A stretch of 54,957 nt of DNA from Candidatus Limimorpha caballi (GTDB lineage: Bacteria; Bacteroidota; Bacteroidia; Bacteroidales; F082), in NCBI GenBank assembly GCA_018064605.1, contig JAGHUX010000030.1, positions 1-54,957 of the forward strand, written 5' to 3'. The translations under genes were made by a program, and so were the position numbers. Of this stretch, positions 25,339 through 34,595 are shown one piece after another. The notes under the pieces are model-generated. The model did not search any database. It saw only the letters and a list, made by a program, of their open reading frames with translations, and was not told where the DNA came from. Every line of letters starts with the position of its first letter. Position 1 is the first letter of the stretch.

Positions 25339-27264
25339 TCATCCATCAATTTTGTCGATGTTCGTGTCGTCCTCAATCCTCAGGTTGTCGATGATGAACT
25401 TCTGGCGCTGGTCGGTGTTCTTGCCCATGTAATATTTCAGCAGTTCCGGAATCGTCATGTCGTGGCGCAGGATGATAGGCTCGAGGCGCATGTTCGGCCC
25501 GATGAAATAGCTGAATTCGTCGGGCGAGATCTCGCCGAGACCTTTGAACCGCGTTATCTCCGGGTGTGCGCCGAGCGATTTTATGGCGTTGACGCGTTCC
25601 TCGTCGGAATAGCAGTAAACGGTCTGTTTCTTGTTGCGGACGCGGAAAAGCGGTGTCTGCAAGATGTAAACGTGTCCGCCGCGCACCACGTCGGGGTAGA
25701 ACTGAAGGAAAAATGTCAGTAAAAGCAGTCGGATGTGCATTCCATCGACATCGGCATCGGTGGCTATCACGATGTTGTTATATCTCAGGTTCTCAATGCT
25801 TTCGTCGATATTCAGTGCGGCTTGCAGCAGGTTGAACTCTTCGTTTTCATAGACGATTTTCTTTGTGAGTCCGTAGCTGTTGAGCGGTTTTCCACGCAGT
25901 GAGAACACGGCTTGTGTTTGCGCGTCGCGGCTCTTTGTGATGCTTCCCGATGCGGAGTCGCCCTCGGTGATGAACAGCGTCGATTCGAGGCGGTTCTCTG
26001 AGTTGGTGTTGTAATGCACGCGGCAGTCGCGCAGCTTGCGGTTGTTGAGGCTCACCTTCTTCGCGCTCTCGCGGGCGAGTTTCTTGATGTTCGCCATGCC
26101 TTTGCGCTCCTTCTCGTTCTGTATGATCTTGCGCATCAACGCCTCGGCCACGTCGCCGTTCATATGCAGGAACTTGTCGAAATGCCTCTTGATGATGTCG
26201 GTGATGTACGCCCTGATGGTCGTCTCGTTGTCCTTGTCCATGTAGTTCGACGAAAACTTCGTCTTCGTCTGGCCTTCGAATTCGGGGTTGTCAACCTTGA
26301 TTGAAATGGCTGCTATGAAAGAGCTGCGTATGTCGGACGTCTCGTATTCTTTGTTGTAGAAGTCTTTGATTGTGCGTGCGATGGCCTCGCGGAAGACGTT
26401 AAGGTGCGTGCCTCCGAGCGGGTTGTACTGCCCGTTGGCGAACGAGAAATACTCTTCATTCGAGGTGATGTTGGAATGCGTGAAGGCGCACTCGAAGAAC
26501 CCTTCCTTTATGTGGATTATCGGATAGACGCAGGTGTCGGTCTTCCCGATCTTGCGCTCAAGAAGGTCGTGGAGGCCGTTCTTGGCCTGGTATCTCTGGC
26601 CGTTGAGGGTCAGCGACAGACCGCTGTTGAGGAAGGCGTAGTTCCAAATCATCTCATCGACGTATTCCATGAGGTAATGGTAGTTGCCGAACAGTTCGGT
26701 GTCGGGCACGAAGGTGATGTCGGTGCCGTTTCTCTGGTCGGTGTCTTCAAACCCCGACTCGCTGAGAAGCTCGCCTTTGGAGAACTCGACGATTTTCGTC
26801 TTGCCGTCGCGGAACGACTGCGCCCTGAAATATGACGACGCTGCGTTGGTGGCTTTCGCGCCGACACCGTTGAGGCCGACCGACTTCTTGAACGCGCCGC
26901 CGTCGTACTTGCCGCCCGTGTTGATCTGACCCATGCAGTCTTTCAGCGACGCCAACGGGATGCCGCGTCCGTAGTCGCGCACGTGCACCCTGCCGTCGTT
27001 GATGTCAATCTCGATCGACTTCCCGAAACCCATCACGAACTCGTCGATGCAGTTGTCAACGATCTCCTTCAGAAGGATGTAGATGCCGTCGTCGTGAGCC
27101 GAGCCGTCGCCCGCCTTGCCGATGTACATGCCAAGGCGCAGCCTGATGTGCTCGTTCCACGAAAGATGCTGGATGGAGTCGTCGGTGTAGTCAGCCGCAA
27201 CCGGTGCGGAAAAGTCTAATTCGTTGTTATCCAAATTGTTGTCTTCAATATGTTCGTCGGCCAT
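25339..27264 (-). CDS. parE: DNA topoisomerase IV subunit B (ParE/GyrB family)
   Basis: ATPase subunit of a type II topoisomerase. The 641-residue protein has the GHKL ATP site ([28 protein letters not shown]), the transducer domain, and the TOPRIM motifs [10 protein letters not shown] and [12 protein letters not shown], then [13 protein letters not shown]. The protein ends soon after [12 protein letters not shown], as in ParE-type subunits. ParE rather than GyrB is inferred from overall pattern and length. The matching parC is not downstream; a glycan gene block is on the upstream side. A TATCTTTG box (complement of 27284-27291) lies 19 nt before the ATG. Confidence 0.88.
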   Translation of the reverse strand: MADEHIEDNNLDNNELDFSAPVAADYTDDSIQHLSWNEHIRLRLGMYIGKAGDGSAHDDGIYILLKEIVDNCIDEFVMGFGKSIEIDINDGRVHVRDYGRGIPLASLKDCMGQINTGGKYDGGAFKKSVGLNGVGAKATNAASSYFRAQSFRDGKTKIVEFSKGELLSESGFEDTDQRNGTDITFVPDTELFGNYHYLMEYVDEMIWNYAFLNSGLSLTLNGQRYQAKNGLHDLLERKIGKTDTCVYPIIHIKEGFFECAFTHSNITSNEEYFSFANGQYNPLGGTHLNVFREAIARTIKDFYNKEYETSDIRSSFIAAISIKVDNPEFEGQTKTKFSSNYMDKDNETTIRAYITDIIKRHFDKFLHMNGDVAEALMRKIIQNEKERKGMANIKKLARESAKKVSLNNRKLRDCRVHYNTNSENRLESTLFITEGDSASGSITKSRDAQTQAVFSLRGKPLNSYGLTKKIVYENEEFNLLQAALNIDESIENLRYNNIVIATDADVDGMHIRLLLLTFFLQFYPDVVRGGHVYILQTPLFRVRNKKQTVYCYSDEERVNAIKSLGAHPEITRFKGLGEISPDEFSYFIGPNMRLEPIILRHDMTIPELLKYYMGKNTDQRQKFIIDNLRIEDDTNIDKIDG

Positions 27265-27301
27265 TTCTCAAAAATAATTTGCGCAAAGATAGTGAATTTA
27301 G

Positions 27302-27361
27302 TTGAAAGTTGAAAGTTAAAAGTTAAAAAGTTTAGAGAGGAGAGAGGAGAACCGCGTCAGC
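27302..27361. repeat. GTTGAAA/GTTAAAA simple repeat with inverted GCTGACGC core
   Basis: TTGAAAGTTGAAAGTTAAAAG (27302-27322) degrades into purine-rich GAGAGGAGAGAGGAG (about 27335-27349) and is followed by GCGTCAGC (27354-27361), the reverse complement of the GCTGACGC found beside similar repeats at 23757-23767 and 54458-54468. It separates parE from the flippase gene. Confidence 0.6.
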
Positions 27362-27408
27362 AGTTCAATATCCGTGGGAAAAATGATTTTCGTGTTTTTT
27401 AATTCGAT

Positions 27409-28761
27409 TTATTGTTTTTTACAATCGTTGTTTTTCATGTTTTTGAAAACGTCCAACAGATTGTTTTTCAATGCGATGAAATCATTTTTCGTGATTAATA
27501 GTTCCGTTGAGGAGATATTGTTGATTTTTTTGAAGACAATCCATTTGTAAATTATCACGGCCAAATTGGTCAGCGACATAGAGACGCCGGCTCCGACCAT
27601 TCCGAAAGCCGGGGTGAGGAGGTAAAGCGTCGGCATTGTGACGGCGAGTCCGACCAATGCGCCGAGAAGGTTGTGCCTCGGCATGTCGAGGCCTGAGAAA
27701 TAATGGCTGAAGACCATGTCGGCGGCCATGAAGACGATGCCGGGCGCGAGTGCTATCATGACATGTCTCATGGCTGCAAACTCGGACGAGAAAATCCATG
27801 AATAGACGCTTGTTGGTATCACGCAGAGCGCAAGGATGCAAACCGCGGTCAGGCTCGCAGCCGTCTTAAGCAGCTGTACCGTGATTCTGGCCGCTAACTT
27901 GTTGTCGGTCAGGTTGCTGATTTTCGAGAACTGCACCATGGCGATGCTTTGCCCTATGAGTTTTGGCGCCTCCGCCACCTGCGACGCCGAATTGTAAACG
28001 CCGACATGAGCGTCACCCCAGAAACCTTTGATTATCAGGAAACTGAGTCGCCTGTTGAGCAACGACACCAAGGTTGAAAGCTGTATGATGCTTCCGAAGT
28101 TGAACATCTCTCTTGCCGTTTGCAAGAAACTGTCAGTGCGGCTTTCGTTGTGGATGTATTTCCAGATTTGCGTCAGACCACACAGATAGCCAACGACATA
28201 GCCTGTCAGCAGGGAGTAGATGAACGCGCGTTCGTCTCTTATGCCGAAGACGAAGATATAGACGAGCATAGAGCACATCTGCGTCATGAACTGGATGATA
28301 AACAATACGTTATTCGTCCCGACGCGCTCTTTGCCGAGCAGTGTGGTGAGGTTGAAGTTGTGAAGGCTGTAGATGAAGACGAGCAGCAGGACGATGCCTT
28401 CGTACCCGTGCGGGATGAACTCCGCATTGCCGCCTAAAAATCTGGAAATCAATGATGTGAATCCATCGGGCAACGATTTGAAGAGTTTTATCATCAAGGC
28501 GTAGAAGGCGACAATCACCGTGGTCCACAGATAGGAGATTTTCATCAGGGTGCGGTACGATTTCCTTGGCGTGAAATAGATGAGCCCGCTGCCTGCGAGG
28601 AACTCCACGCCGACGAGTAGAAGCGATACGTCGAGCAGCACCACGCCGCCGATGCCCCATGCCTCGGCCCCGAGGTAATGCGTGGCAAACCAAAGCGTCA
28701 CCAACCCGCAAACCGCATTTAGCATACGCGTGCCAAAAGTGCCGAAAATCTTCTTGATCAT
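27409..28761 (-). CDS. Polysaccharide flippase (Wzx/MATE-like)
   Basis: A 450-residue integral membrane protein with 12-14 predicted helices. It resembles oligosaccharide flippases: MIKKIFGTFGTRMLNAV at the start, NRRLSFLIIKGFWGDAHVGVYNSASQVAE in the middle (the ...VGxYxxAxxxxE pattern), and GMVGAGVSMSLTNLAV near the end. Such proteins move undecaprenyl-linked glycan units across the inner membrane. The ATG complementary to 28759-28761 overlaps the stop of the upstream gene (ATGA), so both are co-translated; the extended start at 28803 would lie deep in that gene. Substrate unknown. Confidence 0.85.
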   Translation of the reverse strand: MIKKIFGTFGTRMLNAVCGLVTLWFATHYLGAEAWGIGGVVLLDVSLLLVGVEFLAGSGLIYFTPRKSYRTLMKISYLWTTVIVAFYALMIKLFKSLPDGFTSLISRFLGGNAEFIPHGYEGIVLLLVFIYSLHNFNLTTLLGKERVGTNNVLFIIQFMTQMCSMLVYIFVFGIRDERAFIYSLLTGYVVGYLCGLTQIWKYIHNESRTDSFLQTAREMFNFGSIIQLSTLVSLLNRRLSFLIIKGFWGDAHVGVYNSASQVAEAPKLIGQSIAMVQFSKISNLTDNKLAARITVQLLKTAASLTAVCILALCVIPTSVYSWIFSSEFAAMRHVMIALAPGIVFMAADMVFSHYFSGLDMPRHNLLGALVGLAVTMPTLYLLTPAFGMVGAGVSMSLTNLAVIIYKWIVFKKINNISSTELLITKNDFIALKNNLLDVFKNMKNNDCKKQ

Positions 28762-30419
28762 AACCTTGTCTTTTGTTTTAACTGATTGAAAAAACCGTGC
28801 CATGTAAAGGTGAAACGCTTGGCGTCGATGACGGTCACGATGTCGTCCCCGTTAATCGTGTGAATGCCTTTGTCATACGGTGTGTTCGTGAGCGGCAAAA
28901 TCTCTTCCAAATACTCTTCTTTGTATTGACATTCAGTCAGTTGCACTATTCTGTTCAATGCTATTGACTGACCGTAGTGTTCGGTGCTGTTTTGTGCCGG
29001 TCTTACAAGCATCCCGTTGATATTCAGTATCTTGCCGGCAGGACGCGAGTCGGCACAGTCAACCTTTACCGGATTGCCGGGGTGCGCCTTGTATGGCCCG
29101 TGAATATCATCGGCTGTATATAATAAAAGGTGTGTGTGCGAGTTTTCCTGCGGTGTCACAAAGAGAAACCATTTCCCGTTTTTCTGATACAATGTCGGGT
29201 CGGTAAATGAAACGTCTTCAAGCAGGTCGCAGTCAAATTCCAACTTGAGGTTTTCTTCGTCGAATCTGTACAATGAGACTTTATTTGTCTTGTAAGCCTC
29301 TGGAACACAATATATTGCATTTTCATTTTCAAAAACGAAAGGGTAGGAGCGGTGCTCCGGAAAATCAGAGATGAGGTGGTATTTCCCGAAATCTTCGGAT
29401 TTTATGGCCACGGCCAGGTCGGATTTCCCTTTTTTGTTCGAATACCACTCGAAGAAGATGTAGGTGTCTTTCTTCGTCGTGATGACAAACGGGTCGGCGA
29501 AATATTCCGATTTCTTTGGCTTAAACCATTTGATGTCAATGAGTTCTTTGTTTTTGTGATTGATGAATCTCTCGACCGGCATCATGCAGTAACCGATGTT
29601 CCAGTCTTCCTGCCGGAAAAGAAAGTTCACGTGGAATTTCAGCCTTCTCCAGAGGCAAAGCCAGAAGTATTTCAGCATCTGGATGTTGACCGGCGGATGT
29701 ATTATCGGTGCTTTTGAATTTGACGGTTGCGGGTTTAATTCTCCGTTGGTAATCAGTTCGTTGCAGGCCTGCAAAGGCAGTGTCTCCGACTCGAAGAACA
29801 ATCTGTTGAGATGTTCCTTGTATGAATGCATCGTGGTGCTGAACTTCATCCGTCTGATTATCAGGCCTTTGTCGAGGCTGTCGGTGAGTTGTTGGAGTAT
29901 GACCCCGTTTTCAGGGATGCCGCGCATGAACTCCCAGAATCCGGGCGGGCCGCCGCGTACAACACGCTCATCATCATGGTGATACGACCAGATTCCGTGT
30001 CTTGCGCTGTTCAATATCCCGCCTCGCACGATGTCGAAGCCGAATCTTAAAATGAAATCCAAGTCGTGGCTTTTGATTTTCTCGATGTCTTCTTCCGAAA
30101 AATAAGTGGAAATGCCTTTGATGATTGGTTTACAATACATTACAGGCGTGTCTCCGGGGATGTCGAGTTCCGTTGCGGTCTTGCATTCGGGCTTGAAAAG
30201 GAACCTGTTCCAGACTCTGAAAACGACCCTCCTGTAAGGATAACGACTTATTTTCTCAAAAAACGAGACGTGTTCCGGCCCGCTGTCATCGTTCATGATG
30301 ACAAGCGAGAGCTTTATCCCGTTGCCAATCAGCAACTTGACAGTCTCGGCCTGCCATCGTTGGACAAATGAGCCGTCAACCATAAGCCCGAACCGTATGT
30401 CTTTGCTGTGAGTTCCCAT
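28758..30419 (-). CDS. Formyltransferase-like protein fused to a beta-propeller (GIPC-transferase-like) domain
   Basis: A 553-residue cytosolic protein with two parts. Residues 1-200 resemble formyltransferases: FGLMVDGSFVQRW, LDFILRFGFDIVRGGILNSARHG (catalytic Asn/His region) and a RGGPPGFWEF segment followed by ENGVILQQLTDSLDKG. Residues about 270-540 repeat strand motifs such as EYFADPFVITTKKDTYIFFE, HRSYPFVFENE, SFTDPTLYQKNGKWFLF and DSRPAGKILNING, typical of the five-bladed propeller named after plant glucosamine inositolphosphorylceramide transferase. Both parts occur in surface-glycan clusters and may modify amino sugars, but the acceptor is unknown. It is co-translated with the flippase gene and transcribed from a TACTTTTG box (complement of 30433-30440). 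Confidence 0.75.
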   Translation of the reverse strand: MGTHSKDIRFGLMVDGSFVQRWQAETVKLLIGNGIKLSLVIMNDDSGPEHVSFFEKISRYPYRRVVFRVWNRFLFKPECKTATELDIPGDTPVMYCKPIIKGISTYFSEEDIEKIKSHDLDFILRFGFDIVRGGILNSARHGIWSYHHDDERVVRGGPPGFWEFMRGIPENGVILQQLTDSLDKGLIIRRMKFSTTMHSYKEHLNRLFFESETLPLQACNELITNGELNPQPSNSKAPIIHPPVNIQMLKYFWLCLWRRLKFHVNFLFRQEDWNIGYCMMPVERFINHKNKELIDIKWFKPKKSEYFADPFVITTKKDTYIFFEWYSNKKGKSDLAVAIKSEDFGKYHLISDFPEHRSYPFVFENENAIYCVPEAYKTNKVSLYRFDEENLKLEFDCDLLEDVSFTDPTLYQKNGKWFLFVTPQENSHTHLLLYTADDIHGPYKAHPGNPVKVDCADSRPAGKILNINGMLVRPAQNSTEHYGQSIALNRIVQLTECQYKEEYLEEILPLTNTPYDKGIHTINGDDIVTVIDAKRFTFTWHGFFNQLKQKTRL

Positions 30420-30432
30420 TTTTTTGAAAATG

Positions 30433-30481
30433 CAAAAGTAGGAAAAATATTGTCATCGTTTTGAAATTTTTTTTACTTTTG
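30433..30481. promoter_or_regulatory. Back-to-back divergent promoters
   Basis: Minus strand: TACTTTTG (complement of 30433-30440) 13 nt before the ATG at 30419. Plus strand: TTG at 30450-30452, 21 nt, TACTTTTG at 30474-30481 for the GT2 gene. The two -7 boxes are identical and 33 bp apart, so their -33 regions overlap. Confidence 0.6.
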
Positions 30482-30555
30482 CACTTTGTTTTTCGGCAAT
30501 AGGAAAAGGCTTTTCGCGTTGATTGTGTTGCCGGTGAAAATGTATGGTGTTCTTT

Positions 30556-32514
30556 ATGAAGCTGACTGTCGTCATAGTGAATTATAATGTCGAGCATTTC
30601 CTTGAGCAATGCCTGTATTCGGTCCGCAGGGCGATGAAAGGTGTTGAGGGCGAGGTGTATGTTGTTGATAATAACTCTGTTGATGGTTCATTGAAGATGT
30701 TGGCTGAGAAGTTCCCTGAGGTGAAAGTCATTGCTAACAAGGTCAATGTCGGTTTCGCGAAGGCCAACAACCAGGCGATAAGGATTTCGTCGGGCGAGTA
30801 TGTCCTGCTGCTTAACCCCGACACCGTTGTGGAGGACGACACGTTCACGAAGACCATCGCATTCATGGATTCGCACCCTGACGCGGGCGGTCTCGGCGTG
30901 AAGATGGTCGATGGCAAGGGGCAGTTTCTGCCGGAGTCGAAGCGCGGGCTGCCCACCCCGATGACGGCGTTCTACAAGATCTTCGGGCTCTCGAAGCTCT
31001 TCCCGCATTCGCGGCGTTTCGCGCAGTATCATCTCGGCTATCTTGACGATGACGAGATAAATCCTGTCGATATCCTCGCCGGCGCCTTCATGCTGATGCG
31101 CCGCGCCACGTTGGACAAGTGCGGGTTGCTCGACGAGACGTTCTTCATGTACGGCGAAGACGTTGACCTGTCGTACCGCATCACGCTGGCAGGTTACAAG
31201 AACTACTATTTCCCGGAGACGCGCATCATCCACTACAAGGGCGAGAGCACGAAAAAGACGACGGTGAACTACGTCCTGGTGTTCTACAAGGCGATGGAGA
31301 TCTTCGCGAAGAAGCATTTCGCCAAAAAACGCGCACACCTCTTCTCGTTCGTCATCAACCTCGCGATATACTTCAGGGCGTTCTTGGCCCTCGTCTCGCA
31401 GTTCGTGAGCAAGGTTTACATGCCTCTGTCCGACATCCTGCTCGGCTACGGCGGCCTCGCGGCCATCGGCTATCTGTGGGGGCATTACACGGTCTATGAA
31501 GGCGTCGGGTCGTACCCTGTGCACCCGCTGTTCACGATAATCCTGCCGGTTTACCTGCTGATCTGGCTCCTGACATCTTACTTCACGGGCGGTTATGACA
31601 AGCCATACAAGGTGATCAACTCCGTGGGCGGCGTGCTGACGGGAAGCGTGCTGGTGCTTGTCTTCTATGCGCTTCTGCCGGAAGGTCTCCGTTTCTCACG
31701 TGCGCTCATCCTTTTCGGAATGATTTGGATGGCGGTGGCGGTGAGCATCACCAGGAGCATCGGGTACATGCTCAAACTCAGTGACTTCCAATATGGCAAG
31801 AATGCGAAGAAGCGTTTCCTGGTGATCGGGAGGGAGGACGAGTCGCGCCGCGTCGGGCAGCTTCTCAGAAGTACTTCGATAAAACCTGATTTCGTCGGAT
31901 TCGTCTCGCCAGACGAGAATTATGACGTCCCCGACAACTATATAGGTAATATCAGCCAGGTTCCTGACATCATCGAGATATACAAGATCACGGAAATTAT
32001 CTTCTGCTCGAAGGACATAACGCACCAGAACATCATCGACAAGATGGTGCAGTGGCACGCGCCGAATCTCGACTACAAGATCGCGCCGGAGGACACGCTG
32101 TCAATCATCGGCAGCAACTCGATAAACACCCGGGGCGATCTGTACACCGTCGATATCAGGACGATCAACACCGTCCCGAACCGGCGCAGGAAGTTCCTCT
32201 TCGATTTCTTCGTCTCGTTCTTCGGCATCGTCTTCTGGGTCTTCCTGGCGTGGTTCATCAACCGCCCGGCCGACTTCCTGAGGAACTGCCTCAAGGTGCT
32301 TCTCGGGAAATGCTCATGGGTGGGCTATTGCAGCGTGGCCGACCGCGACAGCCTGAAACTGCCTGAAATAAAGGAGGGTGTATATGACCAGTCATCGGGT
32401 CTGAAAGACGAAATCGACGACGACGCCCGCGCGCAGCTGAACGTCATATACGCCCGCGACTACAGCATATCCAAGGATTTTAATATATTGCAGCGTACGT
32501 TGCTGAAACGCTGA
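30556..32514 (+). CDS. GT2 glycosyltransferase fused to a degenerate phosphoglycosyltransferase-like region
   Basis: A 652-residue protein. Residues 1-230 are a family 2 glycosyltransferase: MKLTVVIVNYN, VVDNNSVDGS, LLNPDTVVED, DILAGAFMLMRR and MYGEDVDLSYR, of the rhamnosyltransferase-like type. Residues about 270-400 contain several transmembrane helices. Residues about 415-530 resemble the CoA-binding-like domain of WbaP/WcaJ enzymes (FLVIGREDESRRV, EIIFCSKD). The last 110 residues look like the two ends of a bacterial sugar transferase (FDFFVSFFGIVFW, GKCSWVGY, LNVIYARDYSISKDFNIL), with the catalytic middle missing. The ATG at 30556 is chosen over the one at 30544. Likely role: sugar addition in surface glycan assembly. 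Confidence 0.8.
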   Translation: MKLTVVIVNYNVEHFLEQCLYSVRRAMKGVEGEVYVVDNNSVDGSLKMLAEKFPEVKVIANKVNVGFAKANNQAIRISSGEYVLLLNPDTVVEDDTFTKTIAFMDSHPDAGGLGVKMVDGKGQFLPESKRGLPTPMTAFYKIFGLSKLFPHSRRFAQYHLGYLDDDEINPVDILAGAFMLMRRATLDKCGLLDETFFMYGEDVDLSYRITLAGYKNYYFPETRIIHYKGESTKKTTVNYVLVFYKAMEIFAKKHFAKKRAHLFSFVINLAIYFRAFLALVSQFVSKVYMPLSDILLGYGGLAAIGYLWGHYTVYEGVGSYPVHPLFTIILPVYLLIWLLTSYFTGGYDKPYKVINSVGGVLTGSVLVLVFYALLPEGLRFSRALILFGMIWMAVAVSITRSIGYMLKLSDFQYGKNAKKRFLVIGREDESRRVGQLLRSTSIKPDFVGFVSPDENYDVPDNYIGNISQVPDIIEIYKITEIIFCSKDITHQNIIDKMVQWHAPNLDYKIAPEDTLSIIGSNSINTRGDLYTVDIRTINTVPNRRRKFLFDFFVSFFGIVFWVFLAWFINRPADFLRNCLKVLLGKCSWVGYCSVADRDSLKLPEIKEGVYDQSSGLKDEIDDDARAQLNVIYARDYSISKDFNILQRTLLKR

Positions 32515-32529
32515 TTTTTTGTATTTTTG
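32500..32529 (+). promoter_or_regulatory. nusB promoter (TTG-N19-TATTTTTG)
   Basis: TTG at 32500-32502 lies in the last codons of the GT2 gene; after 19 nt comes TATTTTTG at 32522-32529, 30 nt before the nusB ATG. Spacing matches the phylum consensus exactly. Confidence 0.75.
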
Positions 32530-32559
32530 CCAACTGAAAATAAAGAAAAAGTTTATATC

Positions 32560-33522
32560 ATGTTAAATAGAAGATTTCTGAGAATCAAAGTTTTACAAGC
32601 CCTTTACGCTTACGTCGAATCGGGCGACACCAATGTCGTCGGCGGAATCAAGAACCTCCTCGAAAGCATCAACAAGTTGCAGGAGCTTTTCGTGTGGCAG
32701 CTGTCGTTCCTCGTCGAGACAAAACGCTTCGCGGATGACAAGATAACAGACAACAAACACAAATTCATCCCGACTTACGATGACCTGCATCCGAACATGA
32801 AGTATGTCGAGAACCGGGTCATCAACGCGATTGAGAACAACAAGGATTTCCAGAGGAAAGAGGCCGCCTACTGCATAAACTGGGGTGGGATGGGCAGTGA
32901 GGTGGTGAAAAACTACTACAACATCATGCGCGATACAGAGGAATACAAGGCGTATATGGCCGACGACGTTGACAACTGGGATCACGACAAGAAATTCTTG
33001 GCCACAATGATTGAAGCGTATTATGCTGATTTAGAGGTGCTTCAGGATTTCTATGAAGAGAAGAGCATCTATTTCTGCGACGATTATCATCTTGTCTCAT
33101 CAATGCTTCTGAAGTATTTGAGCGAGCTGAAGAAATTGGATGTCGATACGAAACTTCCGACAATTTATAAAACCGAAAATGACGAAGTCAATGTTGACGA
33201 GGAGTTCGTGAAGAAGCTTTTCCGCGAGACGCTGCGCAACGCCGACGATTTCGCCAGGCTCATCGCCGGGAACACCAACAACTGGGAGAAGGAACGTATC
33301 TGCGTCATGGACATGCTCATCATGCAGATGGCGTTGACAGAACTCGTCTGCTTCTCCGAGATCCCGGTGAAGGTCACCATGAACGAATACATCGAAATCT
33401 CCAAATATTTCAGCACGCCGAAGAGCAAGAACTTCGTCAACGGGCTTCTCGACCGGCTTCAGAAGAAGCTGACGGAGGAGGGCCGTATTGAGAAGAAAGG
33501 CCTCGGGATGCTTGACAAGTAA
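32560..33522 (+). CDS. nusB: Transcription antitermination protein NusB
   Basis: RNA-binding antitermination factor acting with NusE on rRNA operons. This is the long Bacteroidota form (320 residues rather than about 140). The start MLNRRFLRIKVLQALYAYVE is characteristic, and the C-terminal NusB fold contains ETLRNADDFARLIA, DMLIMQMALTELV, ITMNEYIEISKYFSTPKS-like VKVTMNEYIEISKYFS and NFVNGLLDRL. The middle section is phylum-specific. The ATG at 32560 is used; an upstream in-frame codon at 32527 overlaps the promoter. porQ starts 14 nt downstream, beginning a four-gene run nusB-porQ-recF-DUF721. Confidence 0.93.
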   Translation: MLNRRFLRIKVLQALYAYVESGDTNVVGGIKNLLESINKLQELFVWQLSFLVETKRFADDKITDNKHKFIPTYDDLHPNMKYVENRVINAIENNKDFQRKEAAYCINWGGMGSEVVKNYYNIMRDTEEYKAYMADDVDNWDHDKKFLATMIEAYYADLEVLQDFYEEKSIYFCDDYHLVSSMLLKYLSELKKLDVDTKLPTIYKTENDEVNVDEEFVKKLFRETLRNADDFARLIAGNTNNWEKERICVMDMLIMQMALTELVCFSEIPVKVTMNEYIEISKYFSTPKSKNFVNGLLDRLQKKLTEEGRIEKKGLGMLDK

Positions 33523-33536
33523 AAAAATCATTGCCT

Positions 33537-34595
33537 GTGAAAAAAAGACTACTGCTGACATTGTCACTTCTTGTGGCGTTTGCCGCCGGTGTCCGGGGGC
33601 AGACGACGAGTGGCGCGTATGCATTCATGGACGCCACCAACTCGGCGCGTGTCGCGGCTCTCGGCGGCACGATACTCCCGATCTACGACACGACCGACGT
33701 GCAGCTGGCGATCTACAACCCCTCGGTCATCAACGGGGCCATGCACAACGCGCTGGCGCTCTCGTATGTGAATTACTATGCCGGCTCGAACTTCGCGACG
33801 GTGCAGTACGCGAGGGACTTCGAGAGGCTCGGCACGTTCGTCGGGTCCGTGCAGTTCAACAGCTACGGGTTCATGGACTACGCCGATGAGACGGGCAGCC
33901 TGACCGGCGGGACGTTCTCGGCGAGCGACTACATCTTCGACATCGGCTGGGGCCGCCAGCTGACGCCGAAGTGGAGCATAGGCGCCAACCTGAAGCTCGG
34001 CGGGATCCAGTATGAGAACTACCACACATTCGTCGTCGCGGTGGACGTCGCAGGGCATTACAGGACCGAGGATGGCTGGATGCTGACACTCGGCGCGAGG
34101 AACGCCGGCGTGGAGGTTTACAACAACCTGCCGGGCGACAAGAACACCCTGCCGTTCCACCTGTCGGTCGGCGCGGCGAAACGGCTCGACCACGTGCCGT
34201 TCCTGTTCTCGGTGACATACGACAATATCCAGAAGTGGGACCTCACCTACGACGACCCGCTCGACCTCGACGGGAACTACGACCCGATGACGGGTGAGTA
34301 CAGGGAGAAGAAGGACGCCGGCAAGTTCGCCGACAACCTCATGCGACACGTCGCGCTCGGCGGCGAAATCTACGCCGGGAAACATGTCGTGCTCCGCCTC
34401 GGCTTCAATTACGGCAGACGCCAGGACCTGAAGACACCCTCGAAGAAAGGGATGTGCGGCTTCTCGTACGGCGTCGGCATCAACGTGTGGAAACTGACCA
34501 TCAACTACTCACGCTCCGAAATGCACATCTGCGGGTCGCCGAATTACATAACAATCACAACGAATCTCGACCGTTTCGTCAAAGGCGCGAAGTAA
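33537..34595 (+). CDS. porQ: Type IX secretion system protein PorQ
   Basis: Outer-membrane beta-barrel T9SS component that, with PorU, PorV and PorZ, belongs to the attachment complex. The 352-residue protein has a signal peptide (KKRLLLTLSLLVAFAAGVRGQ), then SGAYAFMDATNSARVAALGG, the conserved N-terminal motif of PorV/PorQ-type barrels, YNPSVINGAMHNALALSYVNYY, and a C-terminal strand ending FVKGAK. The GTG at 33537 gives the signal peptide a basic start; the TTG at 33531 adds two residues. It overlaps recF by one base (TAATG). The T9SS sorting domain at the window's left edge shows the genome has cargo for it. Confidence 0.85.
   Translation: MKKRLLLTLSLLVAFAAGVRGQTTSGAYAFMDATNSARVAALGGTILPIYDTTDVQLAIYNPSVINGAMHNALALSYVNYYAGSNFATVQYARDFERLGTFVGSVQFNSYGFMDYADETGSLTGGTFSASDYIFDIGWGRQLTPKWSIGANLKLGGIQYENYHTFVVAVDVAGHYRTEDGWMLTLGARNAGVEVYNNLPGDKNTLPFHLSVGAAKRLDHVPFLFSVTYDNIQKWDLTYDDPLDLDGNYDPMTGEYREKKDAGKFADNLMRHVALGGEIYAGKHVVLRLGFNYGRRQDLKTPSKKGMCGFSYGVGINVWKLTINYSRSEMHICGSPNYITITTNLDRFVKGAK

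Noticed and set aside
25194..25376. 60-residue minus-strand ORF next to the parE stop
   Set aside because: Overlaps the parE coding end in another frame and shows no recognisable domain; the adjacent frame (VYDKFFALWLKRG) is more protein-like.
34454..34594. Extended N-terminus of RecF
   Set aside because: The extra 47 residues are out-of-frame porQ DNA; RecF proteins start at MYLQELKLTNF, matching the ATG at 34595.
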